Of a stretch of 64,000 bases of DNA, positions 35,403 to 47,811 are shown in pieces. This DNA comes from Delphinapterus leucas (taxonomy: Eukaryota; Chordata; Mammalia; Artiodactyla; Monodontidae), in contig NW_022097999.1 in assembly GCF_002288925.2 (NCBI RefSeq), forward strand, positions 16,156,654 through 16,220,653. Reading direction: 5' to 3'. The notes below the pieces were generated by a model. The model saw nothing but the letters and a program-made list of their open reading frames with translations, had not been told where the DNA came from and did not search any database. The position numbers were made by a program, and so were the translations under genes. Each line of letters begins with the position of its first letter. Within the stretch, counting starts at the first letter, position 1.

Positions 35403-37084
35403 CTAGGCCAACACAGCTGATAATATTAAAATCATCTCACTACTTCTTGAACTCCTCTCTATAGAAATAAAACTACATGCCGGTAAGAGATGTCTGTGTG
35501 AGACATAATAACATAAGGTACTTAACATTAGGCTTTTTAAAGCATTAAGATAAATTGAGAAACAACTCAGTTCTTCCATCTGTCCTGCCTGGGTTAGACT
35601 ACCATCCACATGGAAGTAGAAACACTTTAGAGTTATTAGAAACCTTAGAAAACCATCCAGTCTCATGAATAAAGTACTCCAGGAGCTTAACTCAGGGGCA
35701 CGGAGATGAACGTGGAAGACACTTTAGTCATGGGACCACTCTCCCTCTCCCCAGCCCTGAAAAAGATAATCAGGGGGAGAGGAGAGACTCTTGGGAAAAT
35801 GGTACTATATTCAATGCCTACCAATTTTAGCTTCTTAAATCTAAATTCATTAAATTCAATTTGTAACTATAAGAATGTACTGCATGTTTTAAAAACCCCC
35901 TCCATTTTCACATGTTTTACAATATTTAGAGCTGTAAAAAGTGAGTCTTTTGTACTTTTTCTAAGTTTTAGGAGAAAACAAAGAACAAGTCCCCTAAACA
36001 TCCTTTCCACTTAACTTCATTCCTTTTCCTGTTTTCTTTTTTACCCCCAAACCTCACCATCTCCCTTCACCCCTGCCCCTTGGGATTAGACATCTCCCCA
36101 CAGAGAAAACCTCCCTTATGTAGCTCTGGAGAAAAGATGCTTATGCCCTAGATGGGAAAAATTCATCTGACTCCATTTTTTTTAAAAGACCCACTTAATT
36201 ATAATTATCAGAGATGCTACACAAATCATGGTCCATTTCTTTTTTACATTGCCCTTGAAAATATATTCATGACAATTTTAATCTCAGATGAAGAGACTCA
36301 CTTTCAGTCAAATCAAAAAATCTGTCATAGCATCATCAGGGATTCCATCCCAAACCAAGTATTTCTTTCTTTATTTTAAGCCAAGGTTATTATATATTTT
36401 ATTCGTTACAGCCTATTTAACTAGAACAGCCATCTGTACTAAATAAAAACCTTAAACCATGTGAATTTTTTCTACCGATAGGGCATGAATAGGTCCCATT
36501 CTTCTTAAGCCCTGAGTTCTACATTTGGTTCAGGTATTGTAGACCCCTGGACAAGGCACCTTTGAAGAAGTTTTCAAATAAAGATGTTTATTTTCTACAC
36601 TTGGAGGAAAAAAAAGGCCTGCCAATGGAAACATCTGAATTTTATTTTTTGAGGTGAGAAAAATATAAAAATTATTTCTAACATTATTATGCTTAAGATT
36701 CCAAGATGATACTGCTAATACTATGGAAGCAGAGTATTATGGGCTGAATATTTGTGTCCCCTCCCCCAATTCATATGTTGAAGGCCTAACCCCCAATGTG
36801 ATGGTGTTTGGAGGTGGGGCCTATGGGAAGTAATTAGGTTTAGCTGAGGTCATGAGGGTGGGGCCCTCATGATGGGATTCGTGACCTTGTATGAAAATGA
36901 AGAGAGAGAGATCTCCTTCTCTCTACATAACACACCTAGGAAAGGCCAAGGAGACACAGGGAGAAGACAAGCCAGGAAAGAGGCTCTCACCAGGAACTGA
37001 ATCTGCCAGGACCTTGATCTTGGACTTCCCAACCTCCAGAACTGTGAGAAACAAAGGTCTGCTGTTTAAGAGACCCAGACTATG

Positions 37085-37425
37085 GGGCTTCCCTGGTGGC
37101 CCAGTGGTTAAGAATCCACCTGCCAATGGAGGGGACACAGGTTCAAGCCCTGGTCGGGGAAGATCCCACATGCCACGGAGCCACTAAGCCCGTGCACCAC
37201 AACTACTGAGCCTACACTCTAGAGCCCATCAGCCACAACTACTGAAGCCTGAGCGCCTAGAGCCTGTGCTCTGCAACAAGAGAAGCCCACACACAACGAG
37301 GAGTAGCCCCCGCTCACCGCAACTAGAGAAAGCCTGAACACAGCAACAAAGACCCAACACAGCCAAAAATAAAAATAAATAAAATAAATAAATTGAAAAA
37401 TAAAAAGAGAGAGAGAGAGAGAGAG
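37085..37425 (+). mobile_element. CHR SINE, long form, inside MaLR LTR
   Basis: Long-form SINE with TSD agagacccagactatg at 37069-37084 and 37426-37441. Its A-rich tail runs into a (GA)n tract (about 37406-37430) that merges with the TSD, probably grown from the agaga at the target site. Confidence 0.94.
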
Positions 37426-37430
37426 AGAGA
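37406..37430 (+). repeat. (GA)n tract in SINE tail
   Basis: GA run between the SINE A-rich tail and its downstream TSD. Confidence 0.95.
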
Positions 37431-37499
37431 CCCAGACTATGATATTTTATTATGGCATCCTGAGCTGACCAAGACATAGAATTTGTTCAAAACAGCATG

Positions 37500-37705
37500 G
37501 GGATGCAGTCAGAAGCTCTGGACTTGAATGCCAACTCCATCACTTGGCTGAGGGTCCTTCAATCAAGCCTTTCAACCTTCAGGAAGTCCATTTCTTAGGC
37601 TTTAAACTACAAGAAATAATACCCACCCTACAGAATTCCTGTGAGGATTACATGTCATAGCATATGAGAATGTATTTTATGAAACTGTAAAGCCTTATTC
37701 AAATG
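37500..37705 (-). repeat. MIR SINE (minus)
   Basis: Reverse MIR: ctctggacttgaatgccaac, aataatacccaccctacaga, cctgtgaggattacatgtca. Confidence 0.8.
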
Positions 37706-38394
37706 TTTTCTTTTCCTGTATCTGTCAATATCTACAAAGATGACTGCATGATATATAGTTGTTTTTTTCCTAAACAGCACAGGCTGCTATTAGGTATTAT
37801 CTGTATCATCAACTCTTTCCTCTTTGCATCAGCTGCATATCCCCTGTCAATCTGACCAAGCACATATACCTCCACTTTAAAGAGTGATTTACTTATTACT
37901 GTATCACCCATGGAATCTATGGTTACAATATACTACTTAAGCCATGCCTTTAGTGTCCCAAGTGTTTCTTTCACTCAATTTGCTTGTGATTAACCTTTGA
38001 ATTACTATGCTTTATCTATTCCAAGATGCACATTTTTATTCACTTTTTATCTTTGAAATCAGAATGCCTTACAATTGATGGCGTGTCAGTTTAATAGGCC
38101 ATTTTTCTTTCTTAATGCTTATAAGCTGCATCATTTCATGATCAATGGTGTCTCAGATCTGATGAAAGAAACAGAACCCTGCTGGTCTCCACCCTCCTCT
38201 TTCAGGTCACGAAATGAACCAAGGACAGCTTCCAAATGCAAGATTCTCTGGTATTGCAGTGCCTATTACATTCCAACACCACCGCTAGTCAAGAAGGCAG
38301 AAACTTGCCCATCCGAAACTAAGACCCAACAACCTTAGCATATGTTCATTCATTTACTCAGGCGACACAGGCATTTGCCACCAGGCAAAGCACC

Positions 38395-38525
38395 TCACTC
38401 CCTAAATTGTCAGTTCTGTGAGGGCAGGGTCCATGTCTGGTATTTTCTTTACCACTATACACTCAGAGCCCAATAGTGCCTGGTACACGATAGGAGCTCA
38501 ATGAGTATGTTTTGGCTGATTAAAT
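38395..38525 (+). repeat. L2 3' fragment
   Basis: L2 terminus: gttctgtgagggcagggtcc, atagtgcctggtacacgata, ggagctcaatgagtat. Confidence 0.8.
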
Positions 38526-38904
38526 TCAAGAAGTACACACTGAGTAGTGTCCACATGTCAGACTTTACCCTGAGAATAATAGCAGATACCTGCAAATAGG
38601 TCATATTTTGGTGAAGGAAATGTGTGTGAACCCATCTGGTGCTCTAATAAACATAAACAAATCGTGCAAAGAGAAAGCAATCACTCTTGCAGAGTGGGAT
38701 TTTCTACAGGAGGTGACACTGGTTTCGAGTCCTTGAGTAGGAATGGGCCAGGCAGAGAAGGAGAAGTAGGCAAAAGCAGAGAGTGGGGAAAAGGAAGGGC
38801 ATGTGGATGGAGTAGGTGGTACACAGAGAGAAACAGAAAGAAACAGTTCTGTAGAAGGACACTGGTGGAGGCTGTATGTGCCAAGATAACAAGCAGGACC
38901 AGCT

Positions 38905-39055
38905 AATAATTTTCTGGGGCCCAGTGCAAAATAGAAATGCGGGGCCCCTTGTTCAAAAATTAAGACTTTCAGGATGGTGACAGCAGAGCATCAAACCAAA
39001 GACAGGGCCCTGTGCAAATGCACAGGATACAGACCTATAAAGGCGGCCCTATAAC
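38905..39055. repeat. Old interspersed repeat, probably DNA transposon
   Basis: Contains ggggccccttgttcaaaaat and catcaaaccaaagacagggc, a pattern I associate with an old mammalian repeat. The class is uncertain. Confidence 0.4.
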
Positions 39056-39191
39056 ACGTTGACAAGTCATCCTGTGTGTTAGAGTACTTAGCAGAGGTTC
39101 TTAAGCTAGGAAGTGACACGACCACACTTGTTTTTAGGAAGCAAATGCTGTGGCAAAGAGGACACAGCCCATTATCAAAAGTAACGGGCAG

Positions 39192-39402
39192 GGCTCCCCT
39201 GGTGGCGCAGTGGTTGAGAGTCCGCCTGCCGATACAGGGGACACAGGTTCGTGCCCCAGTCCGGGAAGATCCCACATGCCACGGAGCGGCTGGGCCCGTG
39301 AGCCATGGCCGCTGAGCCTGCGCGTCCGGAGACTGTGCTCCACGACGGGAGAGGCCACAACAGTGAGAGGCCCGCGTACCGCAAAAAAAAAAAAAAAAAA
39401 AA
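39192..39402 (+). mobile_element. CHR SINE, short form
   Basis: Near-consensus short form with a pure A-tail of 20 or more bases and a 15-bp TSD (aaaagtaacgggcag) at 39177-39191 and 39403-39417. Confidence 0.96.
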
Positions 39403-39603
39403 AAAAGTAACGGGCAGCTGGAAGAGAACACAGCAGCTACCGAATTAGTCCTAAGAGAAGGGGCCCAAAGAAGGGAGGCAGCAGTGGAAACGGGAGATCT
39501 CTGAGTTAGAGTCTGAGTTGGGGAAGAGAGGACACAATGGTTTTATCCACCTGCTTTAGATAGTTTATTAACTATAGTATCTTAGAGCTAAAACAGTCTT
39601 CAT

Positions 39604-39731
39604 TTGGGACTTCCCTGGCGGTCCAGTGGTTACGACTCTGCATTCCAATGCAAGGGCCACGGGTTTGATCCCTGGTCAGGGAACTAAGATCCCACATGCT
39701 GCGCAGCCAAAACAAAAATAAATCAAAAAAT
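39604..39731 (+). mobile_element. Minimal CHR-type SINE
   Basis: About 105 bp of tRNA-like head (gggacttccctggcggtcca, with B-box gggtttgatccctgg) followed by cgcagccaaaacaaaaataa. The TSD is aaaacagtcttcat / aaaacactcttcat. Confidence 0.93.
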
Positions 39732-39904
39732 AAAACACTCTTCATAAGTTTTGCATATGAGGCAACATTCCTCCAATTATGTCTCAGCATTTTTTAAATC
39801 ACATAAAATGTTTCTGTTATTTTTATTTATTTATTTTTTTGGAAAGCAACTTTTTTCTTGAGGTAGCTTACTTACTTCTCTTCATTGGCTTGAGAAATGA
39901 AATT

Positions 39905-40097
39905 ATAGTCACCTCTTGGTATCCAGGGGGATTGGTTCCAGGACCCCCTGTGGATATCAAAATCCACAGAGGCTCAAGTCCCACAGTCAGCCCATGTATT
40001 CACGGATTCAACCAACCCAGGATCGTAAACATAATACATGATCCTGTGGTTGGTTGAATCCACAATGTGGAAACCACAGATACAGAGGGCCATGAGT
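39905..40097 (+). mobile_element. Tigger/MER2-type MITE
   Basis: Ends tagtcacctcttggtatcca and the complementary cagagggccatgagta are those of MER2-like TcMar-Tigger elements flanked by TA. The centre contains a near-perfect hairpin (40004-40061). Confidence 0.85.
40004..40061 (+). repeat. Inverted repeat (hairpin) in MITE
   Basis: Left arm ggattcaaccaacc plus aggatc pairs with gatcct plus ggttggttgaatcc. Stem of about 20 bp around an AT-rich loop of about 15 nt. Confidence 0.9.
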
Positions 40098-41147
40098 ACT
40101 ACCAGTAAGATCTGGGCCAGAGCTGACCAATTTTCCACGCAGGATAATCGTGAACTAAAAATCAAGTTGGAAATCAAAAGGCATATTTTTGTTACCCTCC
40201 GTAACATTCCTCCCTTCTTCTTTCAAAGAGAAAGGTAGTTAGAACTAATCGAAGTCAAATATCACACGGTACCTTTCTTCTAAAAATGCTGATTGTGCTT
40301 TTTTTTTTTTAAAGTGACCTCTTTTTATTTCAACCTGTCACTCTGTTCTTAAAAGATTCCACTCTGGTTTTGTGAGACCTTGCCACAGGAAAAAGTATTC
40401 CTTTCAAGATCTGGGTCTCTCACTTTGGTATTTAGAAAAAGGAAGCTTAACAGTTGCTTTTATTTCTTTAAAGACAAAACAAAACAAAACTAGGAACTTT
40501 CGAAAAAACCACCATAAAAGTTAAAGTATCAGCTACTGAAATGAGTATTTTACTTTATGGCAATTAATACTCTGAAGATCAATATAGTTCAGCATTTTGT
40601 CAAGAGTAGAACCATTTTTCTATTTAACACAAAAAATTTCATTTAAATTATTAAAAGAGCACAGTCTTCATATATTAAACCACAGTAAAAGCAAAAGTGC
40701 TTGATTTAGAGTCTCCTCCTGTACTCTTTGGACTAAGGATAAGGACCCGACACCAATCACCCTGACTCTAGGACTTCCTAAGGAACTCAGAGGTTCCATG
40801 TAAAATGCATAGGGTTGCAGTTAATAGTCTACCAACTAAACAGGAGTAATAACTATTATAGTTATCAATTACTGAGAATCAACTAAATGCAAAAAAGTCT
40901 ACTGAATGACATTATGTCATTTAATCTGCAAAAGAATTTACTGGTACCTTGCTGAAACTTGCAAATGATTACTCTCATAAATTTCAGTTTTCATCATTTG
41001 AAAGGCCATCGTTTATTTATTTATTTTTTTAAATTTTGAAATAATCTCAAGCAAAGTTGCAAATGCTGTACAAGGAACTTTTTTTCCTGAACCATGTTCC
41101 ATTCAGTTGCTGATAAGATTCCATCACCCATAAATCCTTCAATGTAG

Positions 41148-42512
41148 CAGTTCTCAAACTGTGGTCCATGACCCTGAGGGTTCCTGAGAGTCAGAAATAC
41201 CAAGACATTATTTGCCTTCTTCAGTGTTGTGACAATTGCACCAATGGCACAAGAGCAATGATGGGTAAAACTGCTAGAATCTTAACAGGAATCAAAGCAG
41301 TAGCACCTAACTATGTTAAAAGTCACTGTATTCTTCACATACTGGCAGTAAAAAAGAAAATAAGTCGGTTTCATTAAAGAATGTCTCCTGATGAAGCAGT
41401 AAAATAAGTAATTTTCTTAAATCTCTATTCTTGCGTACACATCTTTTTAATGTTCCATGTGACAAAATGGGAAGTGTGCATAAAGCACCTTTTCTGTGTA
41501 CCTAATACAATGGCCGTCTTGAGAAAAAGCAGGTGCAATTGAGTCATGAGCTGAATTAGCCCCTTTTTTTCATGCAGCATCATTTTACTTGAAAGACCAA
41601 CTGAGAGAAAAACTATGCTTATTCAGATTTGGCAGACATACCTTAAAAAAATGAACGAAGTAAGTCTGTCACTTCAAGAAAAACAAGCAACAGTATTTAT
41701 TGTCCATGATAAAACTGGAGATTTTAAGTAAAAATTAGAATTTTGGAAAATTTGTATCCACCATCATGAGACTGAAAGAAAAGATTTTTCTGATGAGATT
41801 AGGGGTGATATTCATAATTGTAATTTTGGGGGACTGTGCCAACAACTGTAAGATCTGCAGAACTCAGGGACCAATATTTTCCAAAGATCAATGCATCAAG
41901 TTACAAAATCATGATTGGCAAAAGACCGATTCAAAGTGGGAGGTAGGCAAACGGATTTTAAGGTAATTGAGTATGAAAAATTGATATGTTTTCAGATTCC
42001 ATATTGCAACTAACCTTGAAGAAGCCTCTACTTAAGGAGTTTTGATGTAGTATTGAAGAATATCCACAATTATCTGAAGATGTTATTGAAATCACTTTCT
42101 CTTTTCCAACTACATATCCATGTGAAGCCAGATTTTCTTCTTATACTTCAACCGAAAGAACATATCTCAGCAGACTGAATGCGAAAGCAGATCTGCAAAC
42201 CCAACTGTCTTCTATGTCAGATATCAAAGAGATTTTCAAAAATGTAAAACAATGCCACTCTTCTCACTGAATCTTGTTTTGTTTCAGAATAAAGTTATTT
42301 TTCTTACTAAAAATACACTACGTAGACACAGAATGTGTTTATTGCTATTATTTTTACATGAATTAAATAATTACTTTAAAAAATTACTCAGTTTGAATTT
42401 CTAATACAATAAACATTGATAGCTATATCCCACATAAACAAAAGCTCTTTGGGGCTGTCAATAATTTTTAAGAGTATAATGGGGTCCTGAGACTAAAAAG
42501 TTTAAGAATGTT
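41148..42512 (+). mobile_element. hAT (Charlie-like) DNA transposon relic
   Basis: It begins cagttctcaaactgtggtcc and ends with the matching inverted end (ggggtcctgagactaaaaag then tttaagaatg), typical Charlie-type termini. Transposase remnants lie inside. It sits in an older L1 3'UTR. At about 1.4 kb it is internally deleted compared with autonomous hAT elements. Confidence 0.87.
41168..42268 (+). pseudogene. hAT transposase relic (ZBED5/Buster-like)
   Basis: Two separated coding remnants survive. The first, 41168-41377, includes AMMGKTARILTGIKAVAP and SHCILH, which match the RNase-H-like region of ZBED5/Buster-type hAT transposases. The second, about 42060-42268 in another frame, encodes the C-terminal dimerisation region (a run around acatatccatgtgaagccag, then a segment with RLNAKADLQTQLSS-like residues). 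Stops and frameshifts separate them, so there is no functional protein. Host genes such as ZBED5 derive from this family; nothing here suggests domestication. Confidence 0.8.
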
Positions 42513-44559
42513 CCTTTTGTATTTATTTCCTACAAAGGCAGTCTCCTAAATATTACATAACCATCAAAATCTAGAAATTAACCTTGATACATTACTGCCT
42601 TCTAATTCTTGGGGTCTGTTCAAATTTCATCAATTGTCTCAACAACGTCCTTACTGCAAAAGGATCCAAATCAGAATCATCCATTGCATTTAGCTGCCAT
42701 GTCTGTTCAGCTTCTTTCAATCTGGAACAGTTTTCCAGTCTTTTCCTGACCTTTATGACTTAGACATTTTGAAGATCACAGGCCAATTACTTTGTAGAAT
42801 GTCCCTCAATTTAGGTTTGTATGTTTCCTCATTATTAGATTCAGGTTATACATCCTTGGTGGGAATATCATAGATATGAAATTGTGTTTCTCATTGCATC
42901 CTATCAATTATCCCATTACCGATGAAGATACATTTGATCTCTTATTAAGGTGGTGTCTGCCTGGCTCCTCCACTGTAAAGTTATTATTTTTCCATCAAAA
43001 TTTTTCTCATTAAAATTTCTCATCAAAATTTTCTCATCAAAATTTCAATTTATGCATTTATTTATCATTATTAGTATGGGCTCATAATTTCCTATTTTAG
43101 TCAATAGATTATAATTTCTATCATTTTAATTTTAATGTTCAATTTATCCAGATTTGATTAATGGGAGGGAGTCCCTTCAAGCTGGCTTCTGTGTCTTTTT
43201 GACATGTCCCCATTATTCTTTGGATACTTTCTTGATTTCTGGCACAATAAGATATCCCAGGCTCACCTTCTATTTTCCCTGCCCCAGCCCTGGAACTAGC
43301 CATTTCTCCAAGGAACACTGCATCCTTTATTAGAAAACAATCTGGAAGCCAAGATCTGGGTGCTGAGTTTACTCATTATGATTGAGGTGGAGCCGCTCCC
43401 AGTAAAGACTATAAGCTTTGGCAACCAACTTTTGCAGTGTCACAGGCACAATACAAGTACATATTGGGTAGTGTCCCACAGAGGACTTAGTTGCCGCTGA
43501 GAGACACTACTTGAGATGCTTTGATAAAGGAACCAAAGATGCTGTAGGCAGGCCTTGGGGTTCTTCTCCAGAGCTTGAAACACTGTAAATGTATTTAAGT
43601 TTCTTGGATACTAAATACACAAATGTCTTTGATACATAATGTGTAATAAAGGCTGATAAAACACTATAATTTAAGCCTTAGTTTCAGAAGGGATAGCTTT
43701 ATTTGGTGCCTTCGCTTGGTAGATAAAAGTATGAAAAAATAACTGAGCTATGTAGGGCAAAATGAGCTCTTGGTTACTTATGGAGTTTCACGCTAAAGAT
43801 ATATAAGCAACTTCCATACTTTGCTCAAATCATTTCCAAAAAGTACACCAAACAGATATTGAAAAATAGATCCCATTTGCCCACAGCAACAATTTTATAA
43901 TTGGAATTTCTGTTACTAAAATCAATCATAGCTAAGTCCAATAACATAAATACACAAATAATACCATCAGCCTCTGAAATAATTTAAAATAGTACAATTA
44001 TGCTCCCAAATACTGATTGTCTTGATGACCCAATTTACTATAGAGTATATATTTAGCATATAAAAAATGTAACTATCATATCATAAATTTGACCTTAAAA
44101 CATATCAGTCCCACTTAATATACAATAAAACTGCCCTCCTAGAATTTAGAATGATTTGGGCAGTATGGGCCTTTAAAAAAAAGAAGCTCAAGGATGTATG
44201 AGCTAAACCTGTTAATTAACAAATTTCTCTGTAGCAGACAGAGGCAGTATCATTTCCAACTGTCCTTACTGTTGCTTCCTTACTGTTGTCCTTATAGAAG
44301 CTCAATAGATATTATTACAATGTGGGTATCATAAAGGCAAAAATGAGGGATTTTCTCAGTACTTAAAAATAGACAAACTAAGATAGATATTAGACCGTAA
44401 TACCAACACACTGGTTGAATCAAGGAAGTTCCTAGAAGAGTCCCTGAACTCCCTAAAATTTTAGGCAAAATACTATGTATACATACTTTTATAGGAATAA
44501 GATTTTTATCATTTGGAATCACAAAATGGTCCATGACCCTCAAAACAGTAAACATTTTT

Positions 44560-45960
44560 GGTTAAACTGCTCTCCAGAAATAACCACTGTGAACATTATG
44601 GGCTGTGATCTTGCAGACAATTTTAGATGCATATCGACATAACAGAGTTGGATCATGAGGTTAGTATTTGTATATATGTGGCATGTTTTGTTTTTTTTTT
44701 TAAAACAAAAGTAAGACCAGACTTCCTCTAAATATGCTACTCTGTAACTTGCTTTTTCACTAAAGACGGCCTTCCATGTCAGTACATACGGAGAGACATT
44801 TTTAATTACACAGAATTGCTGGGCCACAATTTATTTAATCAGCCATTCAAAACACAGTATGAGCAGGCACAGATGAAAGGAAGAATTCACCGTACTGGAG
44901 AAGAAGAGTGTATCCTGGCAAGTTATAAGAAACAAAATGTGAGAAGTCAATGAATTCAGAGGAAATTTTACAGGTCACCAAGACTTTATTTTTAAAAGAA
45001 GACAAAATAAGGACCCAGGAAACTATAGAATGTTTACCTTTGTTAACACCAAAGCCAAAAGCAGTTTGACCAAAAGGAGTTATGGCTGCAACTAAGGCTG
45101 CTCCCCTCACATACACCCTCCCCAGGCCAAAGCGATTAGAATAAAAGAGAAAAAAACATATGTATACAAATAAAGTATGTAGAATAAATCATAATCCAAG
45201 GCAGGGCTATTTGTAGTCTCATTAAGGCCACCGTGGGGAATGGTCTGGGGAAGAATTTGGAAAAGGCTATACCATAGGCAACAAACAAAGGCATGAATTC
45301 CTACAGGAAAAACACTGAATAATGTATTAAAGAGCCCTACCGAGCCAAAGCATTCAAGAGTATTTGTGGACTCTGGTCACCTCTTTTACTCCCATAACTG
45401 CGGTCAAGATGGGCAGTAAATCCGTGGCTACGGTTCTAATCACCCATATCAAGGTCTGGAAGGAATCACTGACCAAGAAGAGGTAGCTTATGTTCCCACT
45501 GCCCTGTTAACACAGAGCAATCTAGCTCTTACTATCTCCATTGAGAGGTTGGGCCCTGTCTCTGCTCAAACAGGAAAATGGATTAGGGAGTCACTGACAG
45601 ACATTTAGATAGTTTCCCATTTCTCACTACTATAAATAATACTGTGTTGAATATCCTGTATATAAATCTTTGTGCAGTTACCTGAGTTCTCCTGTAGGAT
45701 AAATTCCTACATGTAGGGCTTCCCTGGTGGCGCAGTGGTTGAGAGTCCGCCTGCCGATGCGGGGGTCACGGGTTCGTGCCCCTGTCCGGGAAGATCTCAC
45801 ATGCCGCGGAGCGGCTGGGCCCGTGAGCCATGGCCGCTGAGCCTGCGCGTCCGGAGCCTGTGCTCCTCAACGGGAGAGGCCCGCGTACCGCAAAAAAAAA
45901 AAAAAATCCCTACATGTAGAACAGTCAGGGTATATGTGTTTTTAGATTGGGTACAGGAGA
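44560..45960 (+). mobile_element. Old L1 3' end, interrupted
   Basis: Old L1 sequence at about 44560-44845 (tccatgtcagtacatacgga) resumes at about 45590 (cagacatttagatagtttcc) and runs to about 45960. About 745 bp of unidentified sequence (44846-45590) and the SINE at 45717-45907 interrupt it. Confidence 0.65.
45717..45907 (+). mobile_element. CHR SINE, short form with 16-bp internal deletion, inside L1
   Basis: Same deletion as the copy at 28767-28958 (gggagaggcccgcgtacc). TSD cctacatgtag at 45706-45716 and 45909-45919, within an old L1 fragment. Confidence 0.95.
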
Positions 45961-46919
45961 AAAGGGAATCAACTTCTGCTTTTTTCCAGTCTGAATTAAT
46001 TAGTTGATGAATTTCAGAAAGCCAGAAGCATATCTGTCATTGTAAAAGAAGAAATACTTCCCCAGGTCAAGACTGGATCCCAGGGCTAACAGAACTATAA
46101 ACAGAGCCAGGCTGCAAGCAGTAAAAGAAATAAAGTATTGAGCAGAGAGAGAGAAATGCTGGAGATACCTGAATGTAGAAAAAATGAGAGTCACTAAGGC
46201 AAGTCTTGGAAACATTCTTCCAAGCACAGGCTGAGGGAAGTCGGCCAGAGATAGCAAACAGGTATCTGGGCAAGGCTGCTTCCATCATGGAAATGGAGAC
46301 GCCAGACTCTTTTCACTTGATGTCCTTAGACACACAAACTCTCTGGGCAATAGATGGCCATGCTCATGAAGGGAACTTTTGGTTTTATTTTGCCTTCCTC
46401 TGTACATCTGCCAACAGGGAGTAGTTACAATGAGAAGTATTATAGGCTGTACCATAGTTATACTTCCTTTAAAATAAATAAATAAAACTGGGCATTTGAT
46501 TTTGTTTATCGGCCTATGAAACTTGGTTTCATGCAATTTTACCCTTGAAAGGCATATTTACTCTGAATATTTGGATAAAATCAGGTTCAGGGCCTGCATA
46601 TTTATATACCAGTTTGTAAATCTTGGCCAACTCTCCAGAAATTTCCTTTTGAACTGAACAGGGTGGAATTTAAGTTTTCTGTCTTGGACATGCAGGCACA
46701 CGGACTCTCTCCATCCCCAGCCCAGGCCACTGCTCTTTGGCAGCAACCATAAATGCATCACTGCAGGCCACTCCCGGTATACGGTCCCTCAGCCACAGTA
46801 GCCTGCCTACAGCCAGATTTCACACTCTGTACCTGAGCTGAATACATTCCTCTGACAACTTGGAGCTCTCCTGTTCTATTTCCGACTTAAAATTTCTCTT
46901 ATCTCACAGTGCTCTTCTA

Positions 46920-47135
46920 AAGCAGTCACAACGGCAACCTTTGAGTGCTTACTACATGCCAGGCACTGAGCCAAGTGTTTTCCGTGAATCATCTAACTGA
47001 ATTCTCACAACAATCCTAGAACATAGTGCTAGGACTGTCTCCATTTCAAACTGAAGTGAAACAGCTTGCCCAATTTCAGAAAGTTCTGTTAGAGACCAGA
47101 TGGGAAGCCAGGCATCTAGCGCTGGAGAAGGCATC
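46920..47135 (+). repeat. MIR SINE
   Basis: MIR: gagtgcttactacatgccag, gcactgagccaagtgttttc, attctcacaacaatcctaga. Confidence 0.85.
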
Positions 47136-47211
47136 TTTCTCCCAGCCCGCCTTCTCTCTTGATCATGTCAGGTGCTGCTTCCTTATTAACTGAGGCTGGC
47201 AGCCTTACATT

Positions 47212-47543
47212 TATTTTATTTTATATTTTAAACAAATTTATTTATTTATTTATTTTTGGCTGCGTTGGGTCTTCGTTGCTGCGCACGGGCTTTCTCCAGT
47301 TGTGGCAAGCAGGGGCTACTCTTTGTGCGGTGCGCGGGCTTCTCATTGCAGTGGCTTCTCTCGTTGCAGAGCACGGGCTCTAGGCGCACGGGCTTCAGTA
47401 GCTGTGGCATGTGGGCTTCTGCAGTTGCGGTGCATGGGCTTAGTTGCTCCGCGGCATGTGGGATCTTTCTGGACCAGGGCTCGAACCCGTGCCCCCTGCA
47501 CTGGCTGGCGGATTCTTAACCACTGCACCACCACGGAAGTCCC
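47212..47543 (-). mobile_element. CHR SINE, long form (minus)
   Basis: Reverse-complement long-form SINE with TSD cagccttacatt at 47200-47211 and 47544-47555. Confidence 0.95.
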
Positions 47544-47811
47544 CAGCCTTACATTAAGATCTTAATTTAGATCAAACAATATAACAAAATTTTCAGTTTT
47601 AGAATGACTCGACTTGCTGAGGATTATTGCTACATTTAACCCATAAATTTACTTTTGAAACTCTCGGTGTATGAATATCTGGAAACATGGCCCTGAACAC
47701 CTTGAGTGTGGCTAGTCTCCTTCTGTTGATGACATAATTCAAATCTGGATAGTCTCATCATCTAAAAAGCACATCCTCCAAAGTCTCTTTATAAGGCAGT
47801 TGATGCTATGG

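Larger units (their letters stand above)
36733..37480 (+). mobile_element. MaLR-type LTR, split by SINE
   Basis: Solitary ERVL-MaLR LTR (MLT1/MST type): ttgtgtcccctcccccaatt, aacctccagaactgtgagaa, then after the SINE (37085-37425) tttattatggcatcctgagc. It is an old non-coding LTR with no internal genes. Confidence 0.75.
40985..43405 (+). mobile_element. Old L1M-type 3' end split by a hAT element
   Basis: Ancient L1 3'UTR recognisable at 40985-41147 and 42513-43405 (for example caggttatacatccttggtg and ttgacatgtccccattattc). The central part 41148-42512 is a later hAT insertion, so this interval is two L1 pieces around one insert. Confidence 0.75.

Noticed and set aside
44847..45116. Minus-strand 89-codon open frame as a possible exon
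   Set aside because: No convincing acceptor, no recognised protein, and it does not match any missing HSD17B12 segment.
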